Assembly (NCBI GenBank): GCA_040757775.1
Contig: JBFLWQ010000020.1
Coordinates: forward strand, 1-63,272
Length of the DNA stretch: 63,272 nt
Source: Thermodesulfobacteriota bacterium
GTDB taxonomy: Bacteria > Desulfobacterota > UBA8473
Direction: 5' to 3'
Below are positions 63,037 to 63,272 of the stretch, piece after piece (the first letter of the stretch is position 1; each line of letters begins with the position of its first letter). A program made the position numbers and the translations under genes. Under the pieces are notes generated by a model that was given only the letters and a program-made list of their open reading frames with translations, did no database searches and was not told the DNA's origin.

Positions 63037-63272
63037 CTATGTATTCAGTACAACCAGAGCATCTACAGCAACTGGTTTGTCGCCGTTTATTATTAAGGGA
63101 TTTATATCTATCTCCTTAATCTGTTCAAATTCTAATCCGATGTTGCCAATCGATATCAATGCATCACATAGAATATCCATATTAATAGAGGGCTTGCCAC
63201 GAAAAGCATCCAGCATCTTATGCCCTCTTATTTCCATTGCCATCTCCATAGCATCCCTCTTTTCTAACGGCG
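63037..63272 (-). CDS. ADP-forming acyl-CoA synthetase, C-terminal fragment
   Basis: The gene runs off the right edge; about 77 C-terminal residues are visible. AMEIRGHKMLDAFRGKP, then IKEIDINPLII and VAVDALVVL, match the end of the ATP-grasp beta domain of acetate-CoA ligase (ADP-forming). Such enzymes make ATP from acyl-CoA in anaerobes. The frame is open upstream of the first Met at 63249, in line with a longer protein. Confidence 0.82.
   Translation of the reverse strand, partial: PLEKRDAMEMAMEIRGHKMLDAFRGKPSINMDILCDALISIGNIGLEFEQIKEIDINPLIINGDKPVAVDALVVLNT

Overview
The window looks like the chromosome of an anaerobic, AT-leaning bacterium of deltaproteobacterial (Desulfobacterota-like) type. 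This is inferred from gene content, not from a phylogenetic marker: a siroheme-decarboxylase-like Lrp protein, cobalamin-dependent acyl-CoA mutases with split B12 subunits, a 2-hydroxyacyl-CoA dehydratase-family protein, a family I CoA-transferase, an ADP-forming acyl-CoA synthetase fragment, a 2-oxoacid:ferredoxin oxidoreductase and many branched-chain-type solute receptors. It suggests an amino-acid, organic-acid or syntrophic fermentative lifestyle run through CoA thioesters.

Layout. 1-801: a TetR gene and a cut-off gene. 1229-7640: kdpABC plus a kdpD that stops before its kinase domain, on one strand and visibly richer in GC than its surroundings. 7758-9794: a small unknown gene and adenine deaminase. 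9998-13963: a defence-like island made of a type II restriction-modification pair and a second coupled pair, a TIR-type protein and a single-pass membrane protein. 14083-17641: siroheme-decarboxylase-like gene, metG, a divergent malate/lactate dehydrogenase-fold protein and an Smr protein. 17761-29068: a TetR gene followed by five paralogous periplasmic receptors (one with a clean internal deletion) interleaved with a dehydratase-family gene and an acyl-CoA mutase pair with unusual active-site residues; no permease or ATPase gene is present. 29122-30191: a SEC-C gene and a gene graveyard (vapB, vapC and dinB fragments). 30283-37939: tRNA-Leu(GAG)-secG, a CHASE2 cyclase, and a mutase-B12 subunit-tmk-holB-ricT run. 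38583-45117: a LysM/NlpC hydrolase, proS, ispG and a three-subunit 2-oxoacid oxidoreductase. 45126-51868: a CorC-like protein, a universal stress protein with an ion transporter, a SAM hydrolase, two HAD hydrolases and a tiny basic protein. 52412-60873: a cupin, then greA-sir2-B12 subunit-ybeY-pgpH-phoH, mazG and an XRE regulator with an operator inside its promoter. 61098-63272: a CoA-transferase pair and the end of an ADP-forming acyl-CoA synthetase.

How the parts fit. Receptors, dehydratase, mutases, CoA-transferase, synthetase and oxidoreductase are consistent with uptake and CoA-dependent breakdown of small acids, although the substrate cannot be read from the sequence. The housekeeping runs keep gene orders common in bacteria (phoH-pgpH-ybeY; tmk-holB-ricT; secG-tRNA-Leu). 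Intergenic spaces hold several families of short inverted-repeat elements, including a 135-bp MITE-like element in two copies. The best candidates for something undescribed are the TIR/membrane-protein pair and the mutase in which several normally fixed residues have changed together.
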